Part shown: positions 50,340 through 52,649 of the stretch, in pieces
Position numbering within the stretch: position 1 is the first letter of the stretch
Layout of the letters: each line of letters opens with the position of its first letter
From: Candidatus Electronema sp.
GTDB lineage: Bacteria > Desulfobacterota > Desulfobulbia > Desulfobulbales > Desulfobulbaceae
Direction of reading: 5' to 3'
Length of the DNA: 52,649 nucleotides
NCBI GenBank assembly: GCA_026645415.1
Contig: JAPEVH010000016.1
Coordinates: 1-52,649, forward strand
The notes under the pieces: model-generated
Database searches by the model: none
What the model saw: only the letters and a program-made list of their open reading frames with translations
What the model was told of the DNA's origin: nothing
Program-made: the position numbers and the translations under genes

Positions 50340-52649
50340 CTAATATTCCCTTCGCGTCCTTGGCCTATCCTCCCTCCTGTTAAAATTTGTCCCCTGCGAC
50401 CGAAGAACATAGTTTGTCCTATAAAAATTCTGCGACCGAAGAACATAGTCAGATAAATCCAAGAACCCTAACCAGCATGCACAACCCAACCGCCTAAACC
50501 ATTCCACAAAGGCTGTATCCGACCCCAACAGCTCCAGCCTCGAAACCTGCTCAGTCAGCTCGGCAATATAAAAATGCACAGCCAGCAACGCCTCTTCCGC
50601 ATTCTGGGCCAAGCGCAGATGCTCCTTAAAACCTTTGCCCAAGAACGCATCAGGAAAAGGCAAGCCTTGATTGATGGTATAGCTCAACAGCTCCCGCACC
50701 ATGCCCTGTAAGGCCAGCAGCTCCTCCTGCTTCATGGCCCGGAACTCGTTGCAGATAAAGCGTAGCAGGTCTTCGTCCATCCGCGTGATTGCGCAAGTAG
50801 CAGTCCATCGTTTTAAGGCTTCCTGTTCATCCCAGCCTTTATCAGGATCTTTCTGTTTGCGCTGCACTTCTTCCTGAATCACCAGAAGGAGTCGTACGAT
50901 CCTCCGGGCAGTCAAATATTCGCCAAAGCTCTTATGGGTGAACTCAAAGGTTTGGTCGCCGTCTTGGCGGTTTTCACTTTGCCTGAAGTAAAAGGCGGTG
51001 AGCAGACGAGTCACGCCTGTCTTGGCTCCTTCTTGGAACTGCTCCAAATAGTGTTCAATCCGGCCTGATTTAAACTTCTCCCGAATACCGGCAACCGTGG
51101 CGGTGCGCCCGTCGCCATGCCATACCGCCAAGGCGATTTCCTCCAAGACCCGGACAAAATCGCGCTCCTCCAGCCCGCCCGCACAAGCACTTACCCGGCC
51201 ACCGCCTTCATACTGACGGCGATAGACCGCTTTAATCAGGTCGGCATAGATTTGATTCAGCGTGGTCTCGTCGCTGAATGTGATGGTCTTGCGGTCATAG
51301 CTGAGAGCAACCAAGTAATTGAGCAGCGGCTGGGCCGTGATCTCAACAAGATGCTGCCGAGCCAAGTCATCAGGCAGGCGCGCATAGCCTTTGCCCGAAG
51401 CCGCGCCGTACTGCCGCCACCATCGCTGCCGCTGATCTTCAATCAGCAGCCCGTCCGGGTCGTGGTATTGCTTCCGCTCCTCTTCCGCAACAAAGTACGG
51501 CAGCACATAGCTGATCTGCTTGGCTTCGCGCAGCTTGGCCGCCACCGACTGCACCGCAATCGTCCGCCCGGTGATAATGACCTGCCGTTGCTTGTGATAA
51601 CCGTTGCCCTCCCGGATGCGATTCAATACTTCCTCAACAAAGCTATTCGCTTCCTCTGAGGCCGCCTTGCCTTGCAGAGCCAACTCGTCCAAGCCGTCAA
51701 AGATGATCAGCAGACGGTCTTTGCCTTCTTTGGCAGCCAGCGGATTGCCGGACAGGAACGGGTTGTTCTTGATATGGCTCTCCATTGCCGTGATCAGGTT
51801 GTCCGTGGCATTAAAGAGATGCAGGGGAATGTACAGGCAGGGTATCTTGTTTTCTGCGGCAATCTTGGCGGCAAATATCTTGGCAAAGGTGGATTTGCCT
51901 GAACCCGGCCCGCCGCTGATAAAGCGCACTGCTTGAGCAGCGGTGAAGTTGTTCAGCCAGCTGCGGAACTCGCTTTCCAGATCAACCACAATCCGTTTGG
52001 CCGTGTCCGGCTGCGGTGCCAGCTCTTGGCTGCTGTCTTCGTCCGGCTCTTTCTCCTCATAATACGCCCGCAGCGGCACATAGACCTTTTCCACACCAAA
52101 GGCTTCAGCAAACATCCGGTCGCTGACTTGCTGTTGCAGCCATTGCTTGTAAAGCTGCCAGCTCCGAGCCTCTTCTGTGGCGCGGGTGAACGGCGTGCTG
52201 AAATGCTGGGTTAAGGCAGCATAGTCTTGCGGAGCCTTGCGCCACGTTTCATGCAGGGCAAAGACAAAATAATCCGGCAGACGAGAGGCTATCTGTTCCG
52301 CATCAACAGCACTGGCACCCAAGCCTTGCAGCCAAGCAGATAACGGAACTTGCAATTCCTTCAGCAGAGGCAGGTCGCCGGGCCGGTTGAAGAAATCGAG
52401 GCTGATTGTTACGTCCGCCTTGCCCATTTCTTCTTCAAAGCGGGCGGAAAGCGTTTCCAGCTCTTTGTCTTGCGGTCGATTGCGGAACAAATCACGGTTG
52501 TTCTTCACCAACTCTGCTAAAGCGGCGAACAGTGCGCGGGAAATGAGCTGCCAAGCCAGCTCTTCGGGTTTCTTGCTCACGCCAAGGGCGGCAAGGGCAT
52601 CCACGGCAGCCGAGCCAACGTCGCTCCAGTCTTGGCACACACCCTCGAC
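50340..52649 (-). CDS. NACHT NTPase (STAND), N-terminus cut by window edge
   Basis: At least 766 residues counted from a GTG at 52640; the frame stays open to the window edge, so the true start probably lies outside. The NACHT domain is clear: Walker A GGPGSGKSTFAK (K249) and Walker B LLIIFDGLDELAL (D315, D318, E319), then VIITGRT as sensor 1 and a helical region ending FTHKSFGEYLTARRI, which is typical of NACHT helical domains. NACHT proteins are often phage sensors with an effector at one end; the N-terminal ~210 residues are helical and unrecognised, so no effector can be named. The C-terminus ends in two near-copies of a 12-residue unit (YVLRSQ), encoded by a 20-bp direct repeat. No inflammasome-type partner gene is visible. 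Confidence 0.85.
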   Translation of the reverse strand, partial: VEGVCQDWSDVGSAAVDALAALGVSKKPEELAWQLISRALFAALAELVKNNRDLFRNRPQDKELETLSARFEEEMGKADVTISLDFFNRPGDLPLLKELQVPLSAWLQGLGASAVDAEQIASRLPDYFVFALHETWRKAPQDYAALTQHFSTPFTRATEEARSWQLYKQWLQQQVSDRMFAEAFGVEKVYVPLRAYYEEKEPDEDSSQELAPQPDTAKRIVVDLESEFRSWLNNFTAAQAVRFISGGPGSGKSTFAKIFAAKIAAENKIPCLYIPLHLFNATDNLITAMESHIKNNPFLSGNPLAAKEGKDRLLIIFDGLDELALQGKAASEEANSFVEEVLNRIREGNGYHKQRQVIITGRTIAVQSVAAKLREAKQISYVLPYFVAEEERKQYHDPDGLLIEDQRQRWWRQYGAASGKGYARLPDDLARQHLVEITAQPLLNYLVALSYDRKTITFSDETTLNQIYADLIKAVYRRQYEGGGRVSACAGGLEERDFVRVLEEIALAVWHGDGRTATVAGIREKFKSGRIEHYLEQFQEGAKTGVTRLLTAFYFRQSENRQDGDQTFEFTHKSFGEYLTARRIVRLLLVIQEEVQRKQKDPDKGWDEQEALKRWTATCAITRMDEDLLRFICNEFRAMKQEELLALQGMVRELLSYTINQGLPFPDAFLGKGFKEHLRLAQNAEEALLAVHFYIAELTEQVSRLELLGSDTAFVEWFRRLGCACWLGFLDLSDYVLRSQNFYRTNYVLRSQGTNFNRREDRPRTRREY
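50394..50449. repeat. 20-bp direct repeat in the NACHT gene 3' end
   Basis: The 20-base word at 50394–50413 recurs exactly at 50430–50449. The period is 36 bases, so each copy encodes the same frame (YVLRSQ) and the tail grows in 12-residue steps. Confidence 0.85.

Overview
The window reads as a chromosome segment of a Gram-negative, probably Desulfobacterota bacterium, most likely Desulfobulbales (a cable-bacterium-type genome is possible). The pointers are a DVU0298-type HEAT protein known from sulfate reducers, a corrinoid-activator ferredoxin/ASKHA protein, the rib–nusB gene order and the mosaic of short palindromic repeats. No rRNA or marker gene fixes the taxonomy, so this is an inference. 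Base composition is mixed: mid-GC housekeeping genes alternate with GC-rich genes (hrpA, edd, rel) and AT-rich imports (the fused R-M-S enzyme near 22–25.7 kb and the membrane part of the ATPase near 40–41 kb).

Layout. 1–1 kb: IS30 and XRE remnants and a DUF4145 gene. 1–5 kb: hrpA helicase carrying an in-frame 69-bp palindromic repeat. 5–7 kb: a sigma-54 promoter driving amtB-glnK. 7–13 kb: an orphan livH, rimO, a HU/IHF gene, an RsuA/RluB pseudouridine synthase and edd. 13–15.4 kb: bioF-bioG and a ComEA-like exported protein. 15.5–15.7 kb: a structured intergenic element with a minus-strand terminator, a candidate sRNA. 16–19.3 kb: recC without recB or recD. 19.4–19.8 kb: tRNA-Pro(UGG) and two tandem tRNA-Asn(GUU). 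20–21.8 kb: a TPR protein and a DVU0298-like protein.

22–33 kb is the accessory part. It holds a single-chain restriction–methylation–specificity enzyme, an mntA antitoxin gene whose hepT toxin partner is split by a 104-bp MITE-like insert, a DUF29 gene and a TPR gene. The riboflavin operon follows (ribE, ribBA, ribH, nusB). Between ribBA and ribH it is interrupted by a 2.1-kb block with an HNH nuclease/Dam-like methyltransferase pair and a mazEF module that has its own consensus promoter and palindromic operator.

33–38 kb: a GldA-like ABC ATPase, a fused ABC-2 permease/GldG protein and a DUF4340 protein form an operon. 38–42.4 kb, minus strand: two adjacent P-loop STAND-type ATPase genes, one soluble and one with a multi-helix membrane domain. 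This pair is the best candidate here for an undescribed system. 42.4–43.1 kb: an intergenic region with a decayed copy of the DUF4340 3' end and a long inverted repeat. 43–50 kb: an AmrS-like radical SAM gene, nadC, a small lipoprotein, a corrinoid-activator-like ferredoxin/ASKHA protein, a Zn-ribbon/Smr protein and a Rel synthetase with a degraded hydrolase site. 50–52.6 kb: repeat-rich intergenic DNA and a NACHT NTPase that runs off the window edge.
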